Assembly (NCBI GenBank): GCA_905203995.1
Contig: CAJKXZ010000009.1
Span: 1 to 52,923, forward strand
Origin: an uncultured Methanomassiliicoccus sp.
Lineage (GTDB): Archaea; Thermoplasmatota; Thermoplasmata; Methanomassiliicoccales; Methanomassiliicoccaceae
Direction: 5' to 3'
DNA length: 52,923 bases
The notes under the pieces are model-generated. The model had not been told where the DNA came from, searched no databases, and was given only the letters and a program-made list of their open reading frames with translations. Shown piece by piece: positions 41,659 through 50,553 of the stretch; the stretch's first letter is position 1, and the number at the start of each line of letters is the position of its first letter. Made by a program: the position numbers and the translations under genes.

Positions 41659-42936
41659 TTAAACTAAATCGTGGAAGGTGTAGGCTTCTTCGCCTTCATT
41701 CAGACAGTAGCGGACTTTGGTGAAGTCTTTCTTAAGCTCCCAGACATCTTTCTTGACTTTCTCGGGATCTTCTTTCTTCATGACCACTCTGTAAATGAGT
41801 CTCGCTACTTCTTCCATCTCGCTTTCTTCCATACCCACTCTCGTGAGTTCCTGCGTACCGAGACGGATACCAGAAGGCTTAACGGAGCTGGTATCACCAG
41901 GCAGCATGTTCTTGTTGCAGATGATGTTGGCTTTTTCCAGATCGATGGAGACCTGTGAACCGCCGCCCTGCTCAGCAACGTTAACTGCCAGCGTGTGGGA
42001 TTCGGTAAAGCCTAAGTGGGGACACATGACGTCAAGGCCCATTTCATAAAGGGCGCTGCCGAGAGCTTTAGCGTTCTTAATAACCTGGCTGGCATATTGT
42101 TTACCATAGATCTCAAACTCAGCCATGGTAACGGCCAGCGCAGCCATGGCGTGGAGGTGGTGAGAAGAAGTAACACCGGGGAACGCCGCTTTCTGCAGCT
42201 TAGCCTGTAAATCATCAGTGAGGTTGTCGCCGATGAGGATACCGTGGTTAGGACCGGGGAAAGTCTTGTGCGTAGAAGCACTGATGATGTGTACGCCTTC
42301 CCGCAGCGGATCTTGGAATTTACCGCCGGCAATGAGACCTAAAACGTGGGCGGCATCATACCAGACAACAGATCCGGCTTCCTGCAGAGCATCTTGGATC
42401 TCTTTGATCGGTGTTGGGAATAAGAATACGGAAAGACCGAACTGGGCAACTTTGGGTTTCTCTTTTTTAATGAATTTAATGGCGCCGTCAACATCGAGAT
42501 TCCAGTTTTTATAATCCCAAGGATAATGGACGGTTTCCAGTCCCCTCATCCCTACTGCCCCGAAGGGAGCGGTAGAAATGTGAGCACCAGAAGCGAGTTC
42601 AGGCGTGGAAATTTTATCGCCTGGCTGGGTAAGCGCAAAGAGTACTGCCATGTTGGCGACGGTACCGGAAATCGGACGGACATCGGCAAACTGTGACTTG
42701 AAAATCTTCTTTGCCAATTCCAGACATTTCAATTCAACTTCATCAACATAGATGTTACCGCGGTAGTATCTTTTACCGGGAAGACCCTCCGCATATCGGT
42801 CGTGAAAATCAGAGATCATCATCTCTTTTGCTAAGGGGCTCATGAGGTTTTCTGAAGCAATCATTGGTAAACTGGCTTCAAACCACTTGGTATGAGCTTT
42901 TACTTTATCTTTGATCCAAGAAGCATCTTCTTTCAT
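41659..42936 (-). CDS. glyA: Serine hydroxymethyltransferase
   Basis: 425 residues from the ATG at 42936; an in-frame ATG at 43032 adds 32 residues without family similarity. PLP fold type I: SLPMIASENLMSPL, the RYYRGNIYVDEVE loop, WYDAAHVLGLIAGG, and the PLP lysine near 224 in SASTHKTFPGPNHG. It interconverts serine and glycine with transfer of a one-carbon unit to tetrahydrofolate or methanopterin. The folate-type ligase FolC in this window suggests which pterin, but does not prove it. Confidence 0.94.
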   Translation of the reverse strand: MKEDASWIKDKVKAHTKWFEASLPMIASENLMSPLAKEMMISDFHDRYAEGLPGKRYYRGNIYVDEVELKCLELAKKIFKSQFADVRPISGTVANMAVLFALTQPGDKISTPELASGAHISTAPFGAVGMRGLETVHYPWDYKNWNLDVDGAIKFIKKEKPKVAQFGLSVFLFPTPIKEIQDALQEAGSVVWYDAAHVLGLIAGGKFQDPLREGVHIISASTHKTFPGPNHGILIGDNLTDDLQAKLQKAAFPGVTSSHHLHAMAALAVTMAEFEIYGKQYASQVIKNAKALGSALYEMGLDVMCPHLGFTESHTLAVNVAEQGGGSQVSIDLEKANIICNKNMLPGDTSSVKPSGIRLGTQELTRVGMEESEMEEVARLIYRVVMKKEDPEKVKKDVWELKKDFTKVRYCLNEGEEAYTFHDLV

Positions 42937-43075
42937 AATAGTCAGTAGCGATGATGAGTGATCATCTAAAAATAGGTTGTGCAGATGTGGCTTAATTAGC
43001 CTAAGAAAACAGTAGCACCGGACAATTGTCACTGAAGATTGAAAAAGTCACCAAATTAGTGAAAGTTATGCATGA

Positions 43076-44118
43076 TCAGATATCTGTCATGCGTTCCTTC
43101 AAACGAGAAATAGGTGCTATTTCTGTAGGGTCAACGTTTCTTAAAGCTGCTAAATAATAGCTTACAAAATCACCCAGAATGATGCCTTGCATAATACATT
43201 CTAGCTGAGAATCACCCTCTAAATTGACAAGTATTGGCTCGATACCAGAGTCGATAAACAAGGAAACGGTGGCATCTATAATCTTAACTATCTCCGGCCG
43301 GTCGTTTACTGAGCGTAAAAAAACAGGAGTGGCTGGCGCAGAAGGACTTTCAATCCAGCCGACGATCTGATTGTGGTTTAATTCAGGCAAAATGCCACAG
43401 ATTGTCAGCATTTTTGAATTTTCATTAATTTGTGTCCTCCAGCGTTTAACGGCTGGTGCAATACCTATCCCACCATAGACAGCAGGCAAGGTATTTTCAA
43501 GACCACTAGCAATTTTTTTTGCGAGATTGTCCTCTAAAGAGATGTTGGGAAGATAGCGTGCACATTCAGATTTCAGGTTCGGAATGATTCTTTTTAGATC
43601 GTCAGCAATGTTGCATAGATGAGCACTCTTCAACACCACTGCTGAAGCTCCGAGAATGTAACCCAGCGCCGCCCGCGGTTGAAGACCATCAGGGATCTCA
43701 ATATACTGTTCATGATCCTCAAGGCATAATTCTTTGAGTTTGCCGCCTGAGGTTACACAAACAATTTTAGCACCTTGAGATTTTGCTTCATGATACATTC
43801 TAAGAGTTTCAGTTGTGTTTCTGAGTAAGAGAGAATTAAAGCGAAGCTCTTCTCATTGACCCATTTTGGAAGGTGGGTGTCTCTTACAACGATTGTAGGA
43901 TATGAAGAATTTTCATCTAAATAATTACGAATTATGTCGCCGCTCATGGCTGAGCCGCCTAAACCACAGATACAGATGTTTGAAAAATTGCCAGGAGTAA
44001 TATCAATGGATTTAGATAATGAGAACTCAAGTTGATCAGGTAATGCTGAGATTTGTCCCAACATCCCCCAAGCATCATTTCTTGAAACTGTCTCTTCATC
44101 ATCCAAAAGGACAAACAT
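43076..44118 (-). pseudogene. Bifunctional phosphoglucose/phosphomannose isomerase, frameshifted
   Basis: Two overlapping ORFs (44118-43753 and 43798-43076) together make one ~345-residue SIS-domain isomerase. The first holds CGLGGSAMSGDIIRNYL and LPKWVNEKSFALILSYS; the second VCVTSGGKLKEL, DGLQPRAALGY and the PGI C-terminal domain. The break is in the SYSGNTTET sugar-phosphate motif near 43821: adding one G restores it exactly. The enzyme interconverts glucose-6-, fructose-6- and mannose-6-phosphate. With the frameshift, neither half would work. A sequencing or assembly error, or a recent mutation, is equally possible. Confidence 0.85.
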
Positions 44119-44610
44119 AATGGGAACAATGGCATCAAGCTATTAATAAAACATTGGATTGTTTAAACGTTAAAACTATACTTTTCACGCCTAATTAATA
44201 CCAAATGATAGCAATATTGTTAATGTGGAGTGCTCCATATCAGCAACCAACAATATATTAAATTCATTACATTTCATTAGCACATAGAGGCGGGCATATT
44301 AGGGATAGCGGTACCAGTGGTTGCCAATGATCGACATTGTATCATTAGACAGAAGATCGAAGGCTATAGAAAAAAGAGCAATAGCTAAGGTATTAGTTTA
44401 GTAAAAACAACAATTTTTTCTATACAGGGAGAATGATTATTTTTAGAAAGAGTGTTTATTATCAACTTCCGCATCTAAATTTGTAAAAATTTAAGAGATA
44501 AAAGAGGATTACCCAAAAAAAAGTTTTAATAACGCAGTCGCAGAAGCGATGCGCAGAAGCCGGCCTCAACACTGCTGGTCAGATCATTTGTATATTGGGG
44601 GTTATATGAT
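44119..44610. other. AT-rich gap without recognised gene
   Basis: About 490 bases between the isomerase and the TPR-DUF4261 gene. No domain-like ORF or RNA was recognised. The end holds a GGGGGT ribosome site for the next gene, and promoters for both divergent genes are expected. Confidence 0.4.
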
Positions 44611-46239
44611 ATGGACTTAATACAGCAATGTCAATTGTGGAATGAAAACGATGAGTATCAGAAGATCATTGAAGCCATTGAGGCACTGCCTACCGATGAA
44701 CAAACACCAGAGCTGATGAGTGAACTGGCCCGCGCATATTGCAACCTTGCGGAAGTAGATGATCGCGAGTTGTATGAAAAAGCGGTCGCTTTGTTGCAAC
44801 CTCACGCAGAGTATTTTAAAGATGATTACCGCTGGCATTTCCGCATGGGTTATGCCCATTACTATTTACAGCAAATAGAAGAGGCCCTGGCGTATTTTAA
44901 AAAAGTACTAGAACTCCATCCCGGCGATGAATATGCCCAGGAGTTTATTGACGACTGTCAAGAGCTGCTGGGAGAAACATCAGCGGAAGTTGATGAGTAT
45001 CGCGGCGCGTTTGTAGGTTTTGTTCTGCTGGCTGAGAACGCATGGAACAAAGAACAGCTTATTCAGGATCTTAAATCAGAGTGGGAAATCGAAGCTTGTG
45101 AAGAGGAAGCTCATCCCGAAGCGCTCGTCTTCTCCGTAGACAAAATGATTGTCGCCGTCAGCCTAATGTCGGCGCCGATTCCTGAGCATGAAGCGGAAGA
45201 GAATGCTGCCAATAATTATCTGTGGCCGCAGGCGGTGGAAACAACCAAAATGCACCAGGCCCATCTGCTGGTAGCCGTATTAGGCAAGAAGGCTTCGCTG
45301 ATTGAACGCGGCAAACTCTTTGTAAAAGTAATCGCCGCCTGCTGCCGGCAGCCGTCAGTGCTGGGGGTCTACACCAGCGGCACTGTCTTCCAGCCGCAGT
45401 TTTATCTGGATTCGGCAGCGCTGATGAAAGAAAATGAACTGCCCATCTTCAACTGGATCTGGTTTGGCTTGTATCAGGGAGAACAAGGCGTCTGCTGCTA
45501 CACTTACGGCATGAGAGTTTTCGGCAAAGACGAGATGGAAGTGTTAGATGTCGAGGCCGAGCCGCTGGATGTGCGTGACTTCCTGGTCGACATTGCCACT
45601 TATGTGCTGAGTAACGACGCCACGCTCCAGGACGGCGAAACAATCGGCTTTTCGGCGGATCAACGGCTGCCAATCAGCCGCAGCGAGGGTGTTTCCCTGC
45701 CGGGCATGACCCTGAAAATCGGTTATGAAGAACTTAGTGAAGAAGATGGCGAGTATCCCGAGGAGCTGATTGACTGTGCGGATTTCCATTTACAAAGCCT
45801 TCAGGAAAAACAGCTGCCGATCGAAGAGCTCAATGCCTACAACCACCTGGCGATCTACCTGCGCTGGCATATTGAACATGACCACCTGAGCGAAGATTTT
45901 AGCCAGCAGTATGAAGATATGCTAACCCTCTTCAAAACTGATCCTTGGCGGATGGATTTGCGGGAATTTTTACGCGAGGAGCTCTATGGTCTGCTCTTGC
46001 TGCCCTATTTCGATGAAGAGAGCCAGGATTTTGCCCGTTATTATTACGGTGACTCTACACCATCCTTCCCCGCCGATATCGACGACTATGCACGGCAGTA
46101 CTTTGGTGAAGAGCAGTATCATTCAGAAGAGTTTGAAGGTGAAGCTTACCTGTTTATTCCCTATGGAGAGGAGTATTATCAGAAGATGGCGCAGATTATT
46201 GATCAGCGCTGGGAGCAGTGGCAGCAGGCTAAGTCCTGA
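44611..46239 (+). CDS. TPR and DUF4261 domain protein
   Basis: 542 residues. Residues 1-115 are a tetratricopeptide-like helical region (two or three repeats with ARAYCNLAEVDD, HFRMGYAHYYLQQIEEALAYF). Residues ~130-370 resemble DUF4261 (GFVLLAENAWNKEQLI, APIPEHEAEENAANNYLWPQA, HLLVAVLGKK, LGVYTSGTVFQPQFY, QRLPISRSEGVS). The rest is acidic, Tyr-rich and of unknown kind. The family is mostly found in gut Firmicutes, so transfer from bacteria is possible. Function unknown. GGGGGT precedes the start. Confidence 0.7.
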   Translation: MDLIQQCQLWNENDEYQKIIEAIEALPTDEQTPELMSELARAYCNLAEVDDRELYEKAVALLQPHAEYFKDDYRWHFRMGYAHYYLQQIEEALAYFKKVLELHPGDEYAQEFIDDCQELLGETSAEVDEYRGAFVGFVLLAENAWNKEQLIQDLKSEWEIEACEEEAHPEALVFSVDKMIVAVSLMSAPIPEHEAEENAANNYLWPQAVETTKMHQAHLLVAVLGKKASLIERGKLFVKVIAACCRQPSVLGVYTSGTVFQPQFYLDSAALMKENELPIFNWIWFGLYQGEQGVCCYTYGMRVFGKDEMEVLDVEAEPLDVRDFLVDIATYVLSNDATLQDGETIGFSADQRLPISRSEGVSLPGMTLKIGYEELSEEDGEYPEELIDCADFHLQSLQEKQLPIEELNAYNHLAIYLRWHIEHDHLSEDFSQQYEDMLTLFKTDPWRMDLREFLREELYGLLLLPYFDEESQDFARYYYGDSTPSFPADIDDYARQYFGEEQYHSEEFEGEAYLFIPYGEEYYQKMAQIIDQRWEQWQQAKS

Positions 46240-46304
46240 GCGACTGCAAGCGGCCATCAGCAGTCTGCGTGAAGGTACTAAAATAATGGTAGTTACCTAA
46301 TAAA

Positions 46305-46314
46305 CATATATATT
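46305..46314 (+). promoter_or_regulatory. TATA box of the riboflavin operon
   Basis: CATATATATT lies about 35 bases before the ribB ATG, with GGGAAGGCGAAGAAA between. It fits a short-leader promoter for the whole ribB-ribL-ribC-ribH set. No riboswitch-like structure (RFN element) is seen in the short leader. Confidence 0.5.
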
Positions 46315-46344
46315 CCCACCAATCTCGCAGGGAAGGCGAAGAAA

Positions 46345-47052
46345 ATGAGTGATCTACAAAAAGCATTCTCTGACTTGAAAGATGGAGAATTTATTCTGAT
46401 CTATGACTCGGATGGCCGCGAGCGCGAAACAGACCTGATAATTGCCTCAGAATTCATGACCGCAGATGGTGTACGAAGACAGAGGCAGGATGCCGGCGGT
46501 CTCATCTGTACCTCCGCACCCAGCAAAATGTGGAAAAAATTAGATCTCCCCTTCATGGCGGAATTGTTAGCAGAATGCTATGACGCGCATCCCGTCCTCA
46601 AGGGTTTAGCACCCAATGATTTACTGTATGACACTAAATCCTCATTTTCCCTGACGATTAATCATCGTAAAACATTCACGGGCATTCCCGATGCCGACCG
46701 GGCGCTGACCATCTCGGAATTTGCGAAGTTTGGTAAAACCTGCGAAAGCATGTCGGAAACAGAAGCCCGGACCGAATTCGGTAAAAACTTCCGGGCACCT
46801 GGCCATGTTCACCTCTTAAATTCCCAGCCCGGCGTACTTGATGACCGTTCCGGCCACACAGAATTGTGTACTGCCATTTTAATGATGGCTGATCTCTTCC
46901 CCTCGGCCACCATGTGTGAAATGATGGGCAACAACGGCCATTCGATGCCCAAAGAAGAGACGATTAAATACGCCGAGAAAAACGGCCTGGTGTTTCTGGA
47001 AGGCAGCGAGCTCATTGACGCTTGGCAGACCTGGAAAAAGAGGGATGAATAA
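46345..47052 (+). CDS. ribB: 3,4-dihydroxy-2-butanone 4-phosphate synthase
   Basis: 235 residues. FILIYDSDGRERETDLIIASEFMT is the acidic metal-binding loop, RQDAGGLICTS and FSLTINHRKTFTGIPDADRALTI the substrate-binding segments, and FRAPGHVHLLNSQPG, RSGHTELC the C-terminal catalytic region. It converts ribulose-5-phosphate to the four-carbon precursor of riboflavin. First gene of the operon; ribL begins nine bases after its stop. Confidence 0.93.
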   Translation: MSDLQKAFSDLKDGEFILIYDSDGRERETDLIIASEFMTADGVRRQRQDAGGLICTSAPSKMWKKLDLPFMAELLAECYDAHPVLKGLAPNDLLYDTKSSFSLTINHRKTFTGIPDADRALTISEFAKFGKTCESMSETEARTEFGKNFRAPGHVHLLNSQPGVLDDRSGHTELCTAILMMADLFPSATMCEMMGNNGHSMPKEETIKYAEKNGLVFLEGSELIDAWQTWKKRDE

Positions 47053-47060
47053 TTAGAGTA

Positions 47061-47492
47061 ATGGCGAGCGGGGTTTTCGACATCCTCCATACCGGACATA
47101 TTCACTACCTTACCGAAGCTAAATCGCTGGGCGATGAGCTAGTGGTAGTGGTAGCCACTGACAATACCGTCCGTAAAAATAAACACGAACCGATCACTCC
47201 GGAAAAAATGAGACTGGAAATTATCCAGGCACTCAAACCGGTCGATCTGGCGGTATTAGGCAAAGAAGGTGACATTTACAGTGTCGTTTTAGAAATTAAA
47301 CCAGACATCATTGCCATCGGTTTTGATCAGAAATTTGATGAAAAACGTCTGGAATCAGAAATTGCCAAACGTGGCTTACAGGTTAAAGTAGTAAGAGTCG
47401 GAAAATATGAAGACGACCTGACCGGCACGCGCAGAATAATTAAGAAGATTATTGACTGGCACACCGCCAATATGCTGGGGTACAAGGAATGA
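47061..47492 (+). CDS. ribL: FAD synthetase (archaeal RibL)
   Basis: 143 residues of the cytidylyltransferase-like superfamily. SGVFDILHTGH carries the HxGH motif (H10, H13), and DDLTGTRRI the second nucleotide-binding motif. It transfers AMP from ATP (or CMP from CTP) to FMN. The start ATG at 47061 gives an N-terminus one to three residues shorter than usual (I-R-V precedes it in frame), so a non-standard start just upstream cannot be ruled out. It overlaps ribC by four bases. Confidence 0.9.
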   Translation: MASGVFDILHTGHIHYLTEAKSLGDELVVVVATDNTVRKNKHEPITPEKMRLEIIQALKPVDLAVLGKEGDIYSVVLEIKPDIIAIGFDQKFDEKRLESEIAKRGLQVKVVRVGKYEDDLTGTRRIIKKIIDWHTANMLGYKE

Positions 47493-47956
47493 AGATTATT
47501 GGTATTGCAGATACTACTTTTGCCCGGGCCGACATGGGCGGGGCAGCAATCGATGAATTAAAAAAGATGGGCACTGGCTTTAAGATTATCAGGTACACCG
47601 TACCGGGAATAAAAGATCTGCCGGTCGCCAGTAAAAAGTTAATTGAAGAAGAAAACTGCGATCTCGTGATGGCGCTGGGCATGCCGGGGCCGATGGCCAA
47701 GGATAAGAACTGCGCCCACGAAGCTTCGACAGGAATTATTCAGGCCCAGTTGATGACTAACCGCCATATTATCGAAGTCTTCGTCCATGAAGACGAAGCT
47801 CCCGACAATAAAACGTTAGACTGGCTGGCCAAACAGCGGGCACGGGAACATGCCCAAAACGCTTACAATTTGTTATTCAACAAAGAAATTCTCATAAAAA
47901 ATGCCGGTAAAGGTTTACGCCAGGGCTATGAAGACGCCGGGCCGGCCAAGGAGTGA
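47489..47956 (+). CDS. ribC: Riboflavin synthase (archaeal RibC)
   Basis: 155 residues. IGIADTTFARADMGGAAIDELK, RYTVPGIKDLPVASKKL and MALGMPGPMAKD, KNCAHEASTGIIQAQL identify the archaeal pentameric riboflavin synthase, which is related to lumazine synthase rather than to bacterial RibE. It converts two molecules of lumazine to riboflavin. It overlaps ribL (ATGA) and is followed by ribH, the usual archaeal pairing. Confidence 0.94.
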   Translation: MKIIGIADTTFARADMGGAAIDELKKMGTGFKIIRYTVPGIKDLPVASKKLIEEENCDLVMALGMPGPMAKDKNCAHEASTGIIQAQLMTNRHIIEVFVHEDEAPDNKTLDWLAKQRAREHAQNAYNLLFNKEILIKNAGKGLRQGYEDAGPAKE

Positions 47957-47961
47957 TAAAA

Positions 47962-48369
47962 ATGGAGTGCAATCTTGGAATAGTAGTCTCGGAATTTAAT
48001 TTTGACATCACCTCGATGATGCTGGAAAGAGCCAAAGCCCACGCGGACTTTTTAGGCGCAAAAATCAAAAAAATACTGTACGTACCCGGCGTTTACGACA
48101 TGCCGCTGGCGATCAAAAAACTCTGTGAAGATAAAGAGATTGACGGCGTGGTAACCCTCGGAGCCGTTATTGAAGGCGAGACAGAACATGATGAAATTGT
48201 CGTGCAGCATGCCGCCAGGAAAATTATTGATTTGTCTTTAGAATATAATAAACCAGTCTCCTTAGGCATTACTGGACCAGGGATGACCAGACTGCAGGCC
48301 GAAGAACGTATTGAAAAAGGCCGCGATGCCGTCGAAGCCTGCGTTAAACTGCTGAAGAATTTACAATAA
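47962..48369 (+). CDS. ribH: 6,7-dimethyl-8-ribityllumazine synthase
   Basis: 135 residues from the ATG at 47962, eight bases after AAGGAG; a GTG at 47953 overlaps ribC and lies within that ribosome site. VSEFNFDITSMML, PGVYDMPLAIKKL, GAVIEGETEHDEIV and SLGITGPGMT are the lumazine synthase active-site segments. The enzyme makes lumazine from the ribB product and a pyrimidine. Last gene of the operon. Confidence 0.95.
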   Translation: MECNLGIVVSEFNFDITSMMLERAKAHADFLGAKIKKILYVPGVYDMPLAIKKLCEDKEIDGVVTLGAVIEGETEHDEIVVQHAARKIIDLSLEYNKPVSLGITGPGMTRLQAEERIEKGRDAVEACVKLLKNLQ

Positions 48370-48377
48370 AAATAAAC

Positions 48378-48410
48378 ACTGGGAACTTTTCCCAGTACCT
48401 CTTTTATTTT
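48378..48410. terminator. Terminator of the riboflavin operon
   Basis: ACTGGGAA-CTT-TTCCCAGT stem (48378-48396), then CCTCTTTTATTTTATTAC. It serves ribH and may serve the convergent transporter gene too. Confidence 0.75.
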
Positions 48411-48439
48411 ATTACATTTTATTAAGATATTGCACTTTT

Positions 48440-49375
48440 TTACACGCTAGCAAGCGAACGGTCATTAGTTTCTTTAGCACGCCGTTTAGCGGTGAACAAA
48501 AAGCGGTCCATGCAGATTACCCAGCATACTTCAATAATGATGGAAGCGGCAATCGGGAAAGCGGCCGGCGGCGGCAGCAGTCCCATCGTCAAAGCAATCG
48601 CAACCCCTTTGTTTTTGTAGGAAGCCATCAACACATCCGGCACCCGCTGGGACCAAGGAATGCCGCCTTTCTTCTCTAAGTACTCAAGACCCAGACCTAA
48701 CACGAAAGTACGGAGAACAGCGATACCCATGAAGATCAGCAGCAGCGTTGTTTCATTCTGGAAGATGTTCTTGTTAGAGCCAACAGAAACAAAGATCAGG
48801 ATGAAGACGCAGCAATTGACAAAGATCTGCATCGTCGACGTCGAGATGTTAACTTTAGCAACCGGCCGTGAAAGAATAATGGGAATTAAAACTAAGATTA
48901 CCACATATTCAAACACATCCCAGACATTTACCGTCTCCCCGGCAAAGATCTTTACAATGACTGGGATGTAAATTACTGAAAGCAGATAAACAACAATTGT
49001 GCCTCTGGCTGCATGTTCGACATCACCTTTCATGATGAACGATAACGGTACTACAGAAGCAGCAAAAGGCGCCGCACCGATAAAGACTAAACCGGCTTTG
49101 TAGAGCGGATCGTCAATGAAAAAGGAAGCAGCGATAGGAATACAGGAAGCAACAACCGTCCCCAGAATCAACGCCCGTAACACCGATTTAGGATGTTTTA
49201 AGGGATTGAGATTAGTAAAAGAGATTCTCGATAAGGAAACGGTCATCATGACGGCCAAGACGACCAGCGGGATCTTGCTTGCCAAGTCCCGATAGGGGAA
49301 GCCGATCAGCAGAGCTAAGATCAAAGCGAGCAGCATCATAAACGAGCTGTTACTAAAGAGGTCTTTGGCGCTCAC
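48440..49375 (-). CDS. BASS-family (bile acid:sodium symporter-like) transporter
   Basis: 311 residues with nine or ten transmembrane helices, from FMMLLALILALLIGFPYRDL to the C-terminal AFPIAASIIIEVCWVICMDRFLF. FIGAAPFAASVVPLSFIMKGDV and ASYKNKGVAIALTMGLLPPPAAFPIAA are the pore segments of the BASS/arsenite (ACR3-like) superfamily. Substrate could be an organic acid or other anion; no clear arsenic-gene neighbours. It is alone on its strand, with hairpins at both sides. Confidence 0.82.
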   Translation of the reverse strand: MSAKDLFSNSSFMMLLALILALLIGFPYRDLASKIPLVVLAVMMTVSLSRISFTNLNPLKHPKSVLRALILGTVVASCIPIAASFFIDDPLYKAGLVFIGAAPFAASVVPLSFIMKGDVEHAARGTIVVYLLSVIYIPVIVKIFAGETVNVWDVFEYVVILVLIPIILSRPVAKVNISTSTMQIFVNCCVFILIFVSVGSNKNIFQNETTLLLIFMGIAVLRTFVLGLGLEYLEKKGGIPWSQRVPDVLMASYKNKGVAIALTMGLLPPPAAFPIAASIIIEVCWVICMDRFLFTAKRRAKETNDRSLASV

Positions 49376-49429
49376 AGCGGGTTTAATGCAAGAGCACTAG
49401 ATATAATTGATTACCAGCGGAACCTTGCT

Positions 49430-49486
49430 GTTTAAAAAGAAGCTGGTGAATGACCCTACTATCAGAGTCCAAGGGCGTCATTCACC
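49430..49486 (-). terminator. Terminator of the FMN-binding protein gene
   Basis: A perfect 9-bp inverted repeat GTGAATGAC/GTCATTCAC (49446-49454 and 49477-49485). On the minus strand it is followed by a CTTCTTTTTAAA run. Confidence 0.65.
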
Positions 49487-49507
49487 GATGAAATTAATTA
49501 AACTGGT

Positions 49508-49981
49508 TTATTCGTAATATTTTCCAGTGATGCTCTGCACTGTGATTTCCACCACGGCCGTTCCTTTAACCATGTTGTCCGGAAGAGCGGTATCGGCAAG
49601 ATGAGGTGTGTACTTTTTAACAATGGCCGTAAGAATATTCCGCTTTTGCTGCAGGTCATCCAAAATAGCCGCCGTACCCGCTACAATAACACTTTGGTAT
49701 TTAGTGTTGGTATCACAGGGTTTTCCTTCAGGATCAAGTAGGAAAGAGTCCATTACATATGCTGTCAGACTGATGTGGGGATTCGCTTTGATATTGCTGA
49801 TCTTTTGTCCCTCGGGCAGACCATGGAAATAAAGCGATCCATTTTCGTAAATGAAGTGAATAGGTGTGACATAAGGTGTACCGTCAGCATTGAGGGTGGC
49901 GATGCATCCAGTTTGAACCTTGCACAGCAGATCGTTTATTTGACTAGCTTCCAGTGGGTGTGTTTTCATTCGATGTTGCAT
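49508..49981 (-). CDS. Pyridoxamine 5'-phosphate oxidase-family FMN-binding protein
   Basis: 157 residues with the split-barrel FMN-binding fold: TGCIATLNADGTPYVTPIHFIYENGSLYFHGLPEGQKISNIK near the start, then VMDSF and YQSVIVAGTAAIL strands. It resembles the NimA-like subgroup (nitroimidazole reductase-related) of the PNPOx-like family. True substrate unknown. The start at 49981 follows GGAGG at seven bases. Confidence 0.85.
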   Translation of the reverse strand: MQHRMKTHPLEASQINDLLCKVQTGCIATLNADGTPYVTPIHFIYENGSLYFHGLPEGQKISNIKANPHISLTAYVMDSFLLDPEGKPCDTNTKYQSVIVAGTAAILDDLQQKRNILTAIVKKYTPHLADTALPDNMVKGTAVVEITVQSITGKYYE

Positions 49982-50553
49982 GATGATTCCTCCATCTAAG
50001 TTTATTCACACTCAGTGTTGACCAGTGAGTTGTTTATTCGAAGTACACTGGCAGCAGGCCGCATTGATCATTACGAGGACCTTTTTAACCTGCAGACAAT
50101 ATTCAAACGAGTGCGGGCAGTTCCTCCTCTATTCCCCAGAGCTGTCACCGATAACGAAATCATGCGTTAAAAAATCTCGTAGTAATATTTTTGCACGATT
50201 CATTATACACGTCATTATAAAAAGATAAAGATGGAGATACTGGTAGTAAGCCAGAATGTGTCTCCCTAAGAGTAAAAGTTGTTTAAGCTACCTTATTTCA
50301 ATAGGCTACATCAAACCTCTTGCAGGCACGGAAGAAGGCTGCGGATTATATACTACTCTCATTCAAAGCAAGAGTGAAAAGCAAGATCTGCCACCTGCTT
50401 GTCTATGTCTTGTCTTAGATACTCTGGAAACCCTTGTAATATCTTTTTATTACTTGCAATAATTGCCCTCTGAAAGGACTGCCCCATCGGAGATATGAGC
50501 ATAGCTAGATGACAGTTATAATCATTTTTCAAAACAGCAAAATATAATAAAAA
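49982..50553. other. AT-rich gap
   Basis: About 570 bases between the FMN-binding protein gene and the structured-RNA candidate. A 51-codon GTG-started ORF (50015-50170) reads somewhat protein-like (RSTLAAGRIDHYEDLFN, then TIFKRVRAVPPLF), but nothing supports it beyond that. Nothing else recognised. Confidence 0.3.
50540..50548 (+). promoter_or_regulatory. Putative TATA box of the structured RNA
   Basis: AAATATAAT in an A-rich stretch, placing a start site near 50570, at the beginning of the folded region. Confidence 0.35.

Noticed and set aside
50015..50170. 51-codon GTG-started ORF upstream of the RNA candidate
   Set aside because: Partly protein-like, but no ribosome site, promoter geometry or family match.
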